DNA of 64,000 nucleotides from Brachyspira hyodysenteriae ATCC 27164 (GCF_001676785.2 NZ_CP015910.2:620001-684000); one strand, 5' to 3'; counted from the stretch's first letter, positions 18,825 to 29,002 are shown. Notes: generated from the letters alone by a model not told the origin. Made by a program: numbers and translations.

Positions 18825-19286
18825 ATGAAAAAAATTATAATTTTTATATTTATTTTTTGCAGTATAGTAATGTCCTCTCCATTATTTATAGAAGAAACTC
18901 CTATAAAAAACTATATAAAAAAGAAAATTTTAGATGAGGCAGAAAAAAAAGGCGATATCAAAACTATAAGAGAATTAACAAATGAAAATACATTAATCAT
19001 AACAAATGATAAATCAATGACTACTAATAATAGTGTATTAATAATAACTAATGATATAGATTTCTCAAAGTATAGAGATAGAGGATATGATATAACAATG
19101 GATGTACTTCCTAGATATTATACTGTGCGGGCAGGGGATACATTATTAAAAATATCATCATATCCGTTTATATATGGCGAAAGAAATTTCTGGCGTATTA
19201 TATATATTCATAACAAAAATATAATAAATGATACTACTTCTCTTCCAATAGGGTTAAAGCTTTTTATACCAAGCATAAGAGGATAA
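18825..19286 (+). CDS. Exported LysM-domain protein, probably truncated by a stop codon
   Basis: A 153-residue protein with a signal peptide (MKKIIIFIFIFCSIVMSS) and a C-terminal LysM domain at about residues 98-150 (YYTVRAGDTLLKISSYPFIY ... LPIGLKLFIPS), which binds peptidoglycan. The segment 25-95 is charged and Thr/Asn-rich. The stop TAA at 19284-19286 comes right after the LysM domain, but the same frame stays open for 38 more codons that look coding, so the gene may have lost its tail by a nonsense mutation. It diverges from barrel copy 2. Confidence 0.75.
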   Translation: MKKIIIFIFIFCSIVMSSPLFIEETPIKNYIKKKILDEAEKKGDIKTIRELTNENTLIITNDKSMTTNNSVLIITNDIDFSKYRDRGYDITMDVLPRYYTVRAGDTLLKISSYPFIYGERNFWRIIYIHNKNIINDTTSLPIGLKLFIPSIRG

Positions 19287-19403
19287 ACAAGATATTGGAA
19301 TTATGAACCTAAGCTTGAATATGTACCGTTTAAAATAAAGATGGATTTGACTACCAATATGTATAATGACTATCCTTTTATTATTAGAACAAAAGATAAT
19401 TAA
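19287..19403 (+). pseudogene. In-frame tail of the LysM protein after a premature stop
   Basis: Directly after the TAA at 19284-19286 the same frame continues with TRYWNYEPKLEYVPF and ends at TAA 19401-19403. The composition is like the coding part, with no A/T-only codon bias of the kind seen in intergenic DNA. The R-x-x-x-Y-x-P pattern after LysM resembles tails I recall in spirochaete LysM proteins. If the stop is real the tail is not translated. Confidence 0.5.
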
Positions 19404-19425
19404 TTTATAATAAAAAATAAATAAT

Positions 19426-19455
19426 AAAGGCTTTCATATTTTTATGAAAGCCTTT
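19426..19455. terminator. Bidirectional terminator between the LysM gene and glgP
   Basis: A perfect 13-bp stem AAAGGCTTTCATA (19426-19438) with its complement 19443-19455 around a TTTT loop, with T-rich sequence on both outer sides. It sits between convergent genes. Confidence 0.85.
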
Positions 19456-19479
19456 TAATTTTTATATGTTATTTAGATA

Positions 19480-22041
19480 TTAGCTCCATATAATGAGTTT
19501 CATATCGAATTTATAACTTAAATCTTTATGATATGGATACATTCTTATAGCATAACCGCTTTGTCCGCTGTCAGTACATTCTAAAGTTCCTGAGAAAGAA
19601 TGTCTTCCATTTCCTAAATCAGCTGAATGTTTCATTTCAACTGTAATAGGATCTATGATTTCTTCTTTCATGCTTAACTTACCATGGTAAAGTTCTACTC
19701 TTACAGAATCAGGTGCTATATCTCCAAGATTAACTATAGTTTTAACTTCAAATTTACTTCCAACTTTTAAATTTCTTGAAGGCATTTCAGAAATTGTGTT
19801 TTCAATAAGAACTTTTGACCATTTAGAAGCTATATCTTGTTTCCAAGCTTTTAATTCTTTAGCTTTAGCAAATTCATTTTCAGTCATATTGAAATATCTT
19901 TTGCTTGCATTGTTATAGAATTTGTGGAAATAATCAGCAACCATTCTATTAGTTGAGAATACAGGACAAACAGTCTGCATACTCCATTTCATAGCAGCAA
20001 CCCATTGTCTAGGTATATTGTCTCTTCCTCTGTCATAGAATAGAGGTATTATTTCATTTTCTAATACATTATAAAGAGCTTTACTTTCAACTTCATCTTG
20101 ATATTCTAAATCAGTATACTCTTCTCTGTTACCGATAGGCCATCCATTCTGACCATCATAAGCTTCATCCCACCATCCGTCTAATACACTGAAGTTTAAA
20201 CCTCCGTTTGGTGGAACTTTCATGCCGCTTGTACCGCTTGCTTCTAAAGGTCTTCTAGGGTTATTAAGCCATACATCAACACCTTGAACCATATATCTAG
20301 CAACATTGATATCATAGTCTTCTATAAATACTATATGATCTCTAAAATCTTCTCTTCTGCAGATTTCAGCAATATTTCTAATTAATTCTTTACCACCATT
20401 ATCATGTGGGTGAGCTTTACCAGCAAATATTATTTGTACAGGTCTTTCAGAATTAGTAACGATTTTCTTTAATCTCTCTAAATCTCTGAAAAGCAATGTA
20501 CCTCTTTTATAAGTAGCAAATCTTCTAGCAAAACCTATTGTTAAAGCTTCAGGAGAAAGTATTTGATCAGCATGTTCTATTTCATTTTTTGTGAATCCTC
20601 TGTTTGTTATTTGAGTTTTTAATCTTTCTCTACAGAAGTCAATAAGTCTTTCTTTTCTTCTTTCATGAGTTCTCCAAAGTTCTGCATCAGGTATTTTTTG
20701 AACTCTTTCCCAAATATTATATTCTAAAGGCTTAGTTCTCCAACGAGGTCCTAAATATCTGTCTAATAAGTTCTGCATATCAAAAGATATCCAGCTTAAA
20801 GTGTGTATACCATTAGTAATAGAATCAATAGGAAGTTCATTAACAGGAACGCCTTTCCAAATATCCTTCCACATAGATCTTGATACATGTCCATGAAGTT
20901 CACTAACACCATTATTTTCAGCAGATAAGTTCAAAGCAAGTACTGTCATACAGAAACTTTCTTTTTGATCATCCGGATTAATTCTTCCAAGTCTTATGAA
21001 TTCATCCATGGTCATATCTATATGTTTAACATAATCAGTGAAATATTTTTGAACCATATCTATAGGGAATATATCATTACCAGCAGGTACAGGAGTGTGA
21101 GTTGTAAATATATTAGAGCTAAATACAACTTCTCTTGCAGTATTTTTATCTAAATGATTATTTTCCATTAATTGTCTTATTCTTTCTAGAGAAAGGAAAG
21201 CACTGTGTCCTTCATTCATATGATAAATAGTAGGTTTAATTCCTAATTTATCTAATGCTTTAACACCGCCTATACCAAGAAGTATTTCCTGCTGTATTCT
21301 AGTTTCTAAGTTACCGCCGTAAAGCTGAGCAGTAATGTCTCTGTCTGCCACACTATTTTCTTCTATATTAGCATCTAAGTAATAAAGTTCTATTCTTCCT
21401 ACATTAGCTTTCCAGATTTGAGCATAAACTTTTCTTCCAGGCAAATCAACATCAACTTTCATTGTTTCACCGTTTTTATCTAAAACTTTTTCTAAAGCTA
21501 AGTTAAAGAAATCATTTTCTATATCATATTCCTGCTGCCAACCATCAGCATTTAAATACTGTCTGAAATAACCTTTTCTATATAAAAGTCCTACAGCTAC
21601 TAAAGGCAAACCCAAATCGCTTGCAGATTTTAAATGGTCTCCAGATAATATACCAAGACCTCCAGAATAGTTAGGTAAAGATTCATGAAGTCCGTATTCA
21701 AAAGAGAAATAAGCTATTTTTTCATTATTAGTTTTTTGATTTTCATTTAAGCTATTATACCAAGTTTCTTGATTCATATAAGTTTTAAACTCATCATAAA
21801 CCTCAGCCAAATTCATCATAGCTGCATCATCTTGAAGCATAGCATCAAAACGTTCCTGAAGAGATTCTCCTAATACCCTTATAGGGTTATGATCTCTCTT
21901 ATCCCAATTATCAATATCTATTGTTCTTAATAAAGTTACTGCTTTCTGATTCCAACACCACCAAAAGTTTTTAGTAATTTCTATAAGTGGTTCTAATTCT
22001 TTTGGAACCGATGGTGAAACCATATACTTATTTAATTTCAT
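19480..22041 (-). CDS. glgP: Alpha-glucan phosphorylase (GT35, short form with DUF3417)
   Basis: PLP-dependent cytoplasmic enzyme that releases glucose-1-phosphate from glycogen or maltodextrin. Residues about 13-110 are the DUF3417 N-terminal domain (PLIEITKNFWWCWN). The phosphorylase part includes GLGILSGDHLKSASDLGLP, HMNEGHSAFL, FTTHTPVPAGND and the PLP-lysine segment SGTSGMKVPPNGGLN. At 853 residues it is the thermostable/archaeal-like form rather than the classical GlgP. AAGGCGG precedes the ATG. It diverges from the aromatic-synthesis gene upstream. Complete. Confidence 0.95.
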   Translation of the reverse strand: MKLNKYMVSPSVPKELEPLIEITKNFWWCWNQKAVTLLRTIDIDNWDKRDHNPIRVLGESLQERFDAMLQDDAAMMNLAEVYDEFKTYMNQETWYNSLNENQKTNNEKIAYFSFEYGLHESLPNYSGGLGILSGDHLKSASDLGLPLVAVGLLYRKGYFRQYLNADGWQQEYDIENDFFNLALEKVLDKNGETMKVDVDLPGRKVYAQIWKANVGRIELYYLDANIEENSVADRDITAQLYGGNLETRIQQEILLGIGGVKALDKLGIKPTIYHMNEGHSAFLSLERIRQLMENNHLDKNTAREVVFSSNIFTTHTPVPAGNDIFPIDMVQKYFTDYVKHIDMTMDEFIRLGRINPDDQKESFCMTVLALNLSAENNGVSELHGHVSRSMWKDIWKGVPVNELPIDSITNGIHTLSWISFDMQNLLDRYLGPRWRTKPLEYNIWERVQKIPDAELWRTHERRKERLIDFCRERLKTQITNRGFTKNEIEHADQILSPEALTIGFARRFATYKRGTLLFRDLERLKKIVTNSERPVQIIFAGKAHPHDNGGKELIRNIAEICRREDFRDHIVFIEDYDINVARYMVQGVDVWLNNPRRPLEASGTSGMKVPPNGGLNFSVLDGWWDEAYDGQNGWPIGNREEYTDLEYQDEVESKALYNVLENEIIPLFYDRGRDNIPRQWVAAMKWSMQTVCPVFSTNRMVADYFHKFYNNASKRYFNMTENEFAKAKELKAWKQDIASKWSKVLIENTISEMPSRNLKVGSKFEVKTIVNLGDIAPDSVRVELYHGKLSMKEEIIDPITVEMKHSADLGNGRHSFSGTLECTDSGQSGYAIRMYPYHKDLSYKFDMKLIIWS

Positions 22042-22083
22042 AAAATTACCGCCTTAAAAATTATTTTAGATATACCTCTGCTT

Positions 22084-22111
22084 ATTCTATAATATTTTAT
22101 AATAAAATCAA
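22084..22111 (-). promoter_or_regulatory. Likely glgP promoter
   Basis: On the minus strand TTGATT (22111-22106) and TAGAAT (22089-22084) lie 16 bases apart, giving a start of transcription roughly 35 bases before the glgP ATG. Confidence 0.45.
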
Positions 22112-22161
22112 TGAATTTATTTAATAATTCTTATTATATAGTTAATTATATATATTTTTTA

Positions 22162-22189
22162 TTGACATTTATTGTTTTTTGTGTATAAT
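22162..22189 (+). promoter_or_regulatory. Consensus promoter for the Phe leader and DAHP synthase
   Basis: TTGACA (22162-22167) and TATAAT (22184-22189) are separated by 16 bases, both boxes perfect. Transcription should start near 22196, about 210 bases before the DAHP synthase gene, so a long leader is made. Confidence 0.8.
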
Positions 22190-22197
22190 GTATTACT

Positions 22198-22272
22198 ATG
22201 AAAGGTAAGATTATTATTAATTCTATCAGCAATAATTCTTTTTGCTTCTTCTTTAGCTTTTTTGGCGTTTAA
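22198..22272 (+). CDS. Candidate phenylalanine-rich leader peptide
   Basis: A 24-codon frame begins with ATG at 22198 and ends with TAA at 22270-22272. Its C-terminal part reads SFCFFFSFFGV, with six Phe in eight codons, very like the PheL leader of enterobacteria. It lies between a perfect promoter and the DAHP synthase gene, and its stop codon falls in the loop of a G+C-rich hairpin. All this fits attenuation by charged tRNA-Phe. Caveats: the ATG would be only about two bases from the predicted transcript start, so translation would be nearly leaderless, or would use another start codon after AAAGG at 22201-22205; and T-rich runs are common in this genome. Confidence 0.55.
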   Translation: MKGKIIINSISNNSFCFFFSFFGV

Positions 22273-22297
22273 GGCGCCAGTATATTCTATTTTTTTC
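22262..22297 (+). terminator. Candidate attenuator hairpin overlapping the end of the Phe leader
   Basis: TGGCG (22263-22267) pairs with CGCCA (22275-22279), the loop holding the leader stop codon, and a U-rich stretch ends in seven T (22291-22297). It is short but stands out as a G+C cluster in AT-only DNA. The exact alternative pairing is not obvious, because the 5' arm is made of the last two leader codons. Confidence 0.5.
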
Positions 22298-22408
22298 ACA
22301 ACAATAAAAACAAATACATAATAAATTAATTTTTTAATTATTAAGAAAACATAAAAAAGAAAACAACTTAATTAACATAATATTTTAAATTTTAAGGAGA
22401 TAATTACT

Positions 22409-23455
22409 ATGATTATTGTAATGAAACCAAATGCTAAAGAAGAATATATAAATAATATAACTGAAAGACTTATTAATGCAGGACTCGGTACTAATAAAAT
22501 AGTAGGTGTTGACTGTACTGTTATAGGTATAGTAGGGGATACTTCAAAAGTTGATAGAGAATTAATGGCTACTTTACCTGGTGTTGCTAGAGTTTTAAAA
22601 GTTCAGGAACCTTTCAAAAGAGCAAACAGAGCTTTCAAAAAAGAAGATACTGTTGTTGATGTAAGCGGTGTAAAAATAGGAGCTGGAAAGCCTGTAATAA
22701 TAGCCGGTCCTTGTTCGGTTGAAAGTGAGGAGCAGGTTATTAATATTGCTAAAAGTGTAAAAGCAGCAGGAGCCTCAATACTTAGAGGAGGAGCTTTCAA
22801 GCCTAGAACTTCTCCCTATGCTTTCCAAGGACTTGCTCTTGACGGACTTAAAATATTAAAACTTGCAAAAGAAGAAGTTGGAATTCCTATAGTAAGTGAG
22901 ATTGTTTCTATAAGACATTTAGAAGATTTTGAAAATACTGTTGATATGATTCAGATTGGTGCAAGAAACATGCAGAACTTCGAGCTTTTAAAAGAAGTAG
23001 GAAAATTAAAAAAACCTATACTTTTAAAAAGAGGTTTAGCAAATACTATTGAAGAATGGCTAATGAGTGCTGAATATATTTTGGATAAAGGAAACAGCAA
23101 TGTAGTATTATGCGAAAGAGGTATAAGAACTTTCGAAACTTATACTAGAAATACTTTCGATGTTTCAGCTATACCTATGATAAAAAGAATGAGTCACTTA
23201 CCTGTAATAGGAGACCCTTCACATGCAAGCGGTAAATCTTGGATGGCTCTTCCTCTTACTTTAGCTGCTCTTGCTGCTGGTGCTGATGGTATGATTATAG
23301 AAGTACATAATGATCCTGAACATGCATTATGCGATGGTGCTCAGTCTATAAAACCAGACACATTTGAAGAGATTATGGGTTCTGTTAATATGATGGCTGA
23401 AACTGTAAGCAAAATAAAAGAAAGACATGGCGGTAAGATTTATACCAAAAATTAA
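22409..23455 (+). CDS. aroF: 3-deoxy-7-phosphoheptulonate (DAHP) synthase, type I-beta with N-terminal regulatory domain
   Basis: First enzyme of the shikimate pathway: joins PEP and erythrose-4-phosphate. Residues 1-70 are a ferredoxin-like (ACT-like) domain beginning MIIVMKPNA, as in Thermotoga-type enzymes where it gives feedback control by Tyr/Phe. The catalytic barrel has IAGPCSVES, RGGAFKPRTSPYAFQG, LKRGLANTIEEW, CERGIRTFE and GDPSHASGK. Length 348 is typical. AAGGAG lies ten bases before the ATG. The upstream leader with Phe codons suggests control by phenylalanine supply. aroK and pheA of the same route are at 44-46 kb. Confidence 0.95.
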   Translation: MIIVMKPNAKEEYINNITERLINAGLGTNKIVGVDCTVIGIVGDTSKVDRELMATLPGVARVLKVQEPFKRANRAFKKEDTVVDVSGVKIGAGKPVIIAGPCSVESEEQVINIAKSVKAAGASILRGGAFKPRTSPYAFQGLALDGLKILKLAKEEVGIPIVSEIVSIRHLEDFENTVDMIQIGARNMQNFELLKEVGKLKKPILLKRGLANTIEEWLMSAEYILDKGNSNVVLCERGIRTFETYTRNTFDVSAIPMIKRMSHLPVIGDPSHASGKSWMALPLTLAALAAGADGMIIEVHNDPEHALCDGAQSIKPDTFEEIMGSVNMMAETVSKIKERHGGKIYTKN

Positions 23456-23477
23456 TTTCATTTAAAATGAATTTTTT

Positions 23478-23529
23478 AAACTATGTATTTGTTTATAATA
23501 TTTTTATATAACAAACAAATACATAGTTT
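23478..23529. terminator. Bidirectional terminator between DAHP synthase and carB
   Basis: A perfect 17-bp stem AAACTATGTATTTGTTT (23478-23494) pairs with 23513-23529, with T-runs outside. It serves the two convergent genes. Confidence 0.85.
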
Positions 23530-23536
23530 TTATTTT

Positions 23537-26500
23537 TTAAATATTAGATAAATCAATTATAGTGAAATTCATAGATTCTATAACTTTAAGTAAAGCATAA
23601 GCTGTATCTAATGAAGTAATACAAGATATATTATTTTCAGCAGAAGCCCTTCTCAATTCTAAACTATCTGAATGGGTTTGGCTATTGCTTTCTATTGTAT
23701 TTATCACATAATCAACTTTACCTAATCTTATTGTATCTATTATATTCTCTAAGCCTTCTTCATAAATTTTTGATACTTCTTTAACATAAAGTCCTTTTGC
23801 TTTTAAAAAATTAGCAGTTCCTTTTGTAGCATATATTCCATATCCTATATTAGAGAATCTTTTTGCCAAATCAAGTATTTCATTTTTATGATTATCCGAA
23901 ATAGTGAGAAGTATATTTCCTTGTAAAGGTATTCTTAATCCGCTCGCTATTAATGCTTTGTATAATGCCTTTTCAAAATTAATATCAAAACCTAATGCCT
24001 CGCCTGTACTTTTCATTTCAGGACCAAGTATTGTATCAACTTTTCTTAATTTAGAGAAAGAAAATACAGGAGCTTTAACAAATACTTTATCAGATTCTTC
24101 TTTATATAAATTATTGTATCCCTGTTCTTTTAATGATTTTCCAAGTATGCACATAGTGGCCACATTAGCCATAGGTACATTAGTTATTTTACTTAAAAAA
24201 GGTACTGTTCTGCTGCTTCTAGGATTAACCTCAAGTACATAAACGTTATTCTCTTTATCAACTATAAATTGTATATTGTAAAGCCCTATGAAATTAAATC
24301 CTATTCCTATTCTTTTAGCATAATCAATTATAGTTTCTTTTACTTTATTTGATATTGTTTGAGTAGGGTAGACACTTATAGAATCTCCTGAGTGAATTCC
24401 TGCTCTTTCTATATGCTCCATAATACCCGGAATAAATACATTATTTTCACTGTCGGCAATAGCATCAATTTCTATTTCCTTACCTATAACATATTTATCA
24501 ATTAATATAGGAGCTTTATTGCTTACTTCTTTTACAGCAGTTTCCATATAAACTTTCAAAGATGCATCATTATCTACTATCTCCATAGCTCTTCCTCCAA
24601 GTACATAACTAGGACGAACTAATACAGGATAACCAATATCATTTGCTATTATTAAAGCCTCATCAACAGTTATAGCAGTTTCACCTTTAGGCTGAGGTAT
24701 ATTAAGAGTTTTTAACATCTCTTCAAATTCATGTCTGTCTTCTGCCTTATTAATATTTTCTAAAGAAGTGCCAAGTATATTTACTCCATGCATAACAAGT
24801 TTGTCAGCCAAATTTATAGCAGTTTGTCCTCCGAATTGTACTATAACTCCTTTAGGCTTTTCAAGTTCTATTATATGCATAACATCTTCTATAGTTAATG
24901 GTTCAAAATAAAGTTTATCTGATATAGAAAAATCTGTTGATACAGTTTCAGGATTATTATTTATTACTATAGCTTCATATCCGGCTTCTCTTATAGTCAT
25001 TACTGAATGAACTGTGGAATAATCAAACTCTACTCCTTGTCCTATTCTTATAGGGCCTGAGCCTAATACTATTATGCTTTCTTTTCCGCTTTTAAAAGAT
25101 TCATTTTCTTCTTCATAAGTAGAGTAGAAATAAGGAGTTTCACTTTCAAACTCTCCTGCACAAGTATCAACCATTTTATATACAGGAATTATATTGTTTT
25201 CATGTCTTAATTTATATATGTCAATCTCTTCAGTTTCCCAAACTTTAGATATATAACTATCTGAAAATCCTTTTTCTTTGCATTCTCTTAAAATATCTAT
25301 ATCCATTTTATTTTTGGATAATTTTTCTTCTAATGAAATTATATTTTTTATTTTATCTAAGAAGAATTTATCTATATGAGTAATATCTATTATATCATTT
25401 ATATCTTCTTTACGTCTTATAAGTTCTGCTATAATAAATATTCTCAAATCATCTCTTAATTCTATACGCTCCCATAATTTTTTAGTGGTATACTCTGAAA
25501 CATCATTATGAATTATATGATCGCATTTTATTTCAAGAGAACGAACAGCTTTTAAAAATGATTCTTCAAAATTTCTTCCTATACTCATAACTTCGCCTGT
25601 GGCTTTCATCTGTGTTCCTAATTGTCTATCGGCATTAGGGAATTTATCGAATGGAAGTCTTGGGAATTTTGTAACTATATAATCTATAGAAGGCTCAAAA
25701 CATGCAAAACTTTTTTTAGTTATAGGATTAAGTATTTCATCTAAAGTCATACCAACTGCTATTTTAGCACTAATTTTTGCAATAGGGTATCCTGTAGCCT
25801 TACTTGCCAAAGCACTGGAACGAGATACTCTAGGATTAACTTCTATTATGTAATACTTAAAACTTTTGGGATCCAATGCTAACTGCACATTACAGCCGCC
25901 GCATATTTTTAAAGCTCTTATTATTTTAAGACTCACATTTCTAAGCATTTGATTTTCTCTGTCGCTTAAAGTTTGACAAGGAGCAACTACTATACTGTCT
26001 CCTGTATGTATTCCAACAGGATCAACATTTTCCATATTACATACAACTATAGCATTGTCATTATTATCACGCATTACTTCATATTCTATTTCTTTATAAC
26101 CTGCAATACTTTTTTCAACTAAGCATTCATGTACGGGACTTATTTTTAAACCTGTTTCGCATATTTCAATCAATTCTTTTTCATTGCGTGCAAATCCTCC
26201 GCCGGTACCTCCAAGAGTATATGCAGGACGAACAACCAAGTGATAACCTATTTTGTTTGCAAACTCAATTGCCTCTTCAACACTATGTACAATAACGCTT
26301 TCAGGTACAGGTTCATTTATATCATTCATTAACTTTTTAAAAAGCTCTCTGTCTTCAGCACAATTAATGGCATTCAAATCTGTTCCCAATACTTCAACAT
26401 TATATTCATCTAGTATTCCGCTTTCAGCAAGCTCAACAACAAGATTTAATCCTGTCTGTCCTCCAAGAGAACCTAATATTGCATCAGGTCTTTCTTTATA

Positions 26501-26734
26501 TATTATTCTTTTAGCAAAATTTAAATTTATAGGTTCTATATATACTTTATCAGCAACAGCAGCATCAGTCATTATTGTGGCAGGATTAGAATTTATAAGT
26601 ATAACTTCGTATCCTTCTTCTTTTAAAGACTGACAAGCTTGAGTACCTGCATAATCAAATTCAGCAGCTTGTCCTATAATTATAGGCCCTGAACCTATTA
26701 CTAATATTTTTTTTATATCTGTTCTTTTAGGCAT
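23537..26734 (-). CDS. carB: Carbamoyl-phosphate synthase large subunit
   Basis: Makes carbamoyl phosphate from bicarbonate, ammonia (delivered by CarA) and two ATP, for pyrimidine and arginine synthesis. Two homologous halves are visible, each with an ATP-grasp domain: the first starts [24 protein letters not shown], the second [21 protein letters not shown]. Motifs [13 protein letters not shown] and [12 protein letters not shown] are present, and a C-terminal MGS-like regulatory domain follows. The frame opens at 26746, but the ATG at 26734 gives the usual MPKRTDIKK start and has GGAGAG just upstream, so I use it; it overlaps the end of carA by 8 bases. Confidence 0.96.
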   Translation of the reverse strand: MPKRTDIKKILVIGSGPIIIGQAAEFDYAGTQACQSLKEEGYEVILINSNPATIMTDAAVADKVYIEPINLNFAKRIIYKERPDAILGSLGGQTGLNLVVELAESGILDEYNVEVLGTDLNAINCAEDRELFKKLMNDINEPVPESVIVHSVEEAIEFANKIGYHLVVRPAYTLGGTGGGFARNEKELIEICETGLKISPVHECLVEKSIAGYKEIEYEVMRDNNDNAIVVCNMENVDPVGIHTGDSIVVAPCQTLSDRENQMLRNVSLKIIRALKICGGCNVQLALDPKSFKYYIIEVNPRVSRSSALASKATGYPIAKISAKIAVGMTLDEILNPITKKSFACFEPSIDYIVTKFPRLPFDKFPNADRQLGTQMKATGEVMSIGRNFEESFLKAVRSLEIKCDHIIHNDVSEYTTKKLWERIELRDDLRIFIIAELIRRKEDINDIIDITHIDKFFLDKIKNIISLEEKLSKNKMDIDILRECKEKGFSDSYISKVWETEEIDIYKLRHENNIIPVYKMVDTCAGEFESETPYFYSTYEEENESFKSGKESIIVLGSGPIRIGQGVEFDYSTVHSVMTIREAGYEAIVINNNPETVSTDFSISDKLYFEPLTIEDVMHIIELEKPKGVIVQFGGQTAINLADKLVMHGVNILGTSLENINKAEDRHEFEEMLKTLNIPQPKGETAITVDEALIIANDIGYPVLVRPSYVLGGRAMEIVDNDASLKVYMETAVKEVSNKAPILIDKYVIGKEIEIDAIADSENNVFIPGIMEHIERAGIHSGDSISVYPTQTISNKVKETIIDYAKRIGIGFNFIGLYNIQFIVDKENNVYVLEVNPRSSRTVPFLSKITNVPMANVATMCILGKSLKEQGYNNLYKEESDKVFVKAPVFSFSKLRKVDTILGPEMKSTGEALGFDINFEKALYKALIASGLRIPLQGNILLTISDNHKNEILDLAKRFSNIGYGIYATKGTANFLKAKGLYVKEVSKIYEEGLENIIDTIRLGKVDYVINTIESNSQTHSDSLELRRASAENNISCITSLDTAYALLKVIESMNFTIIDLSNI

Positions 26735-27812
26735 TTTTCTCTCCATAATTGTTATTCATCATATCAGTAAACTTATCAAATAAATACTTGCTGTCCTCTG
26801 GTCCAGGATTAGATTCTGGGTGATACTGAACAGAGAATACAGGATATTTTTTATGCTTCACTCCCTCACAGCTTCCATCATTCAAAGATATATGAGTTAA
26901 AATTAAATCTGTATTTGCTAAACTTTCTTTTTCAACTGCATAACTGTGATTTTGACTTGTGATGCTTACTTTATTAGTTTCCAAATCTTTAACAGGATGA
27001 TTTCCGCCTCTATGTCCGAATTTTAATTTAATTGTATCAGCACCGCATGCTAAACTTATAAGCTGATGTCCTAAACATATACCGAACATTGGAACCTTTC
27101 CTATTAGCTCTTTTATTGTGTTAATAGATTCTTTAACGTCTTTTGGATTACCAGGACCATTAGAAAGCATTATGCCATCCGGATTCAAACTCATTATAGT
27201 TTTAAAATCTGTATCATAAGGAACAACTATTAAATCACAGTTTCTTTTACTTAATTCTCTTATTATTCCTAGTTTCGCCCCAAAGTCTATTAATACAACT
27301 TTTTTACCTCTATTTGGTATAGGAAAAGCATTTTTTGTAGAAACTCTTTTAACATGATCATTCATATATGGAGTTTCTTTAAGCATTTTTACTATATCAT
27401 CTTTATTTTCTATTGTGTCGCTCATTACAGCTTTTAAAGTTCCTACTTCTCTGATTTTTTTGGTTATTGCTCTGGTATCAATATTTTCTATAGCTGGAAT
27501 ATTTTTTAATTTTAAAAATTCATCTATTGTTTCTGCATTCCTAAAGTTATTAGGCTGTTTACATGCCTCTTTTACTATAAGTCCGAATATTGCAGGATCT
27601 AAACTTTCAAAATCATCTCTATTTATCCCATAATTTCCTATAAGCGGATAAGTCATAACAGTAATTTGTCCGCAGTAAGATAAATCAGATAAAACTTCTT
27701 GATAACCTGTCATAGATGTATTAAATACTAATTCACCTATTTTAAAATTATCTGCACCAAAACCTATGCCTTCATAATGACTGCCGTCTTCAAGTATTAA
27801 GTATCGTTTCAA
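26727..27812 (-). CDS. carA: Carbamoyl-phosphate synthase small subunit (glutaminase)
   Basis: Supplies ammonia from glutamine to CarB. N-terminal CPSase domain ([36 protein letters not shown]) and a C-terminal class I glutaminase with the nucleophile Cys in FGICLGHQL and the catalytic His/Glu in [10 protein letters not shown]. 361 residues, normal. The start codon is TTG at 27812, with AGGAAGG upstream. carA and carB form an operon behind a leader that contains a terminator-like hairpin. Confidence 0.95.
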   Translation of the reverse strand: MKRYLILEDGSHYEGIGFGADNFKIGELVFNTSMTGYQEVLSDLSYCGQITVMTYPLIGNYGINRDDFESLDPAIFGLIVKEACKQPNNFRNAETIDEFLKLKNIPAIENIDTRAITKKIREVGTLKAVMSDTIENKDDIVKMLKETPYMNDHVKRVSTKNAFPIPNRGKKVVLIDFGAKLGIIRELSKRNCDLIVVPYDTDFKTIMSLNPDGIMLSNGPGNPKDVKESINTIKELIGKVPMFGICLGHQLISLACGADTIKLKFGHRGGNHPVKDLETNKVSITSQNHSYAVEKESLANTDLILTHISLNDGSCEGVKHKKYPVFSVQYHPESNPGPEDSKYLFDKFTDMMNNNYGEKNA

Positions 27813-27831
27813 ATTTTACCTTCCTATTGCT

Positions 27832-27969
27832 CTAAATTTTTTTTAGATTTTTATTTAAAATAAAAAAAAGATTGGAAATCAACCGAAAGTCAATTTCCAA
27901 TCTTTTTAAGATTATCAAAAACTGCATTTTTAGCAGCGTTTTCTTTAATTTAAACTTTTTCCAAATCAT
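27832..27969 (-). promoter_or_regulatory. carAB leader with a perfect terminator hairpin and a small open frame
   Basis: On the minus strand a perfect 14-bp stem (arms 27906-27893 and 27879-27866) is followed by an eight-base T-run, 54 bases upstream of carA. It may simply end the upstream SurA-like gene, whose stop lies 140 bases earlier, or it may be a pyrimidine- or arginine-responsive attenuator. A 45-codon frame (ATG at 27969 to TAG at 27832) runs right through the hairpin; it has no enrichment for one amino acid and may be chance. Confidence 0.5.
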
Positions 27970-28048
27970 AATACTATTTCTTCATTTTTGTTTTTAATAA
28001 TAACATATAATGATTTATTTTACAATTATTTTTTATAAAGTATATCAA

Positions 28049-29002
28049 TTATTTATAAATTTGCACAGATACTCTTTTAGTTTCCTCATCAAGCCATTTT
28101 ATAAATGATTCTCTCATTTTTGCTTCACTCAAATAATTTTTTACTCTTGTTCTTATGCTTTCCATATCTTTTTCTATTTCCATTATTTTTACTATATAGA
28201 ATCCTTTTCCTACCAATTCTCTTACACTGCTTACAGTACCTACTTTATATCCTCTTTTTGCCAAATTAAGTCCTGCATTTATCTGAGCCGGTAAAGATCT
28301 TTTTCCAGCATCATAAAGTAAATTGTATCCTAAATCTCCTCCGTTTTTTCTTGTAGCTTCATCTTCACTGTACTGTTTAGCTAATTCTGCAAAATCCTGT
28401 CCTCTTGCTGCCATACCTCTTACTTTACTTGCTAATTCCTGTTTTTCTCCTTTTTCTGTAAATGTAGCAGCTTTGAAAAATATCCAAGAAAGTTTTACTA
28501 GAGTATCAGCTTCAAATGCGGATTTATCTTTGGTATTATTGTAAAATTCATCTGCTTCTTTATCACTAATCTCTGTATTATTGACTACAAGTCCGTATAA
28601 ATTTTCCATAGCTATCTGCTTTTTTATAGAATTCTTATATTCTTCATAAGATATACCTTCAGCCATCAATTGTTTAGCAAACTGATCAGCATTCATATTA
28701 TATTGTTTGGCAATGCTTTCTAATCTTCTCTTTACATCATTTTCTTCTATAACAAAATTATTTTCTTTAAGTTTTAAATACATTACTCTTTCTTCAACTA
28801 AATCTTTATAAACCATGTCATCAGTAACTTTCTGTCCTATAGATCTAGCTTGTAATGTTAAAAAAGTTTTTCTGCTTAAAAAATCTTCATAAGTTATAGG
28901 CATAGAACCTACTATACCTACTATGCTGTTTACAACATCATTAAATAAAAGATTACTTTGTATAAAAATAAAAGATAATATAAAAACTATTATTTTTTTC
29001 AT
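28049..29002 (-). CDS. SurA-like periplasmic peptidyl-prolyl isomerase/chaperone
   Basis: A 317-residue exported protein: signal peptide MKKIIVFILSFIFIQSN, then a SurA N-terminal-like helical domain (VGIVGSMPITYEDFLSR, LVEERVMYLKLKENNF), and a parvulin (rotamase) domain at about residues 165-280 with FAELAKQYSEDEATRKNGGDLG. It should help fold outer-membrane barrel proteins in the periplasm, such as the barrel proteins in this window. It lies downstream of the radical-SAM-like gene in the same direction, with an 87-base gap. Confidence 0.88.
   Translation of the reverse strand: MKKIIVFILSFIFIQSNLLFNDVVNSIVGIVGSMPITYEDFLSRKTFLTLQARSIGQKVTDDMVYKDLVEERVMYLKLKENNFVIEENDVKRRLESIAKQYNMNADQFAKQLMAEGISYEEYKNSIKKQIAMENLYGLVVNNTEISDKEADEFYNNTKDKSAFEADTLVKLSWIFFKAATFTEKGEKQELASKVRGMAARGQDFAELAKQYSEDEATRKNGGDLGYNLLYDAGKRSLPAQINAGLNLAKRGYKVGTVSSVRELVGKGFYIVKIMEIEKDMESIRTRVKNYLSEAKMRESFIKWLDEETKRVSVQIYK

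Noticed and set aside
27832-27969. Amino-acid-specific leader peptide for carAB
   Set aside because: The small frame is a general Lys/Leu/Phe mix from AT-rich codons with no run of Arg or other informative codons. Kept only as a note in the leader entry.
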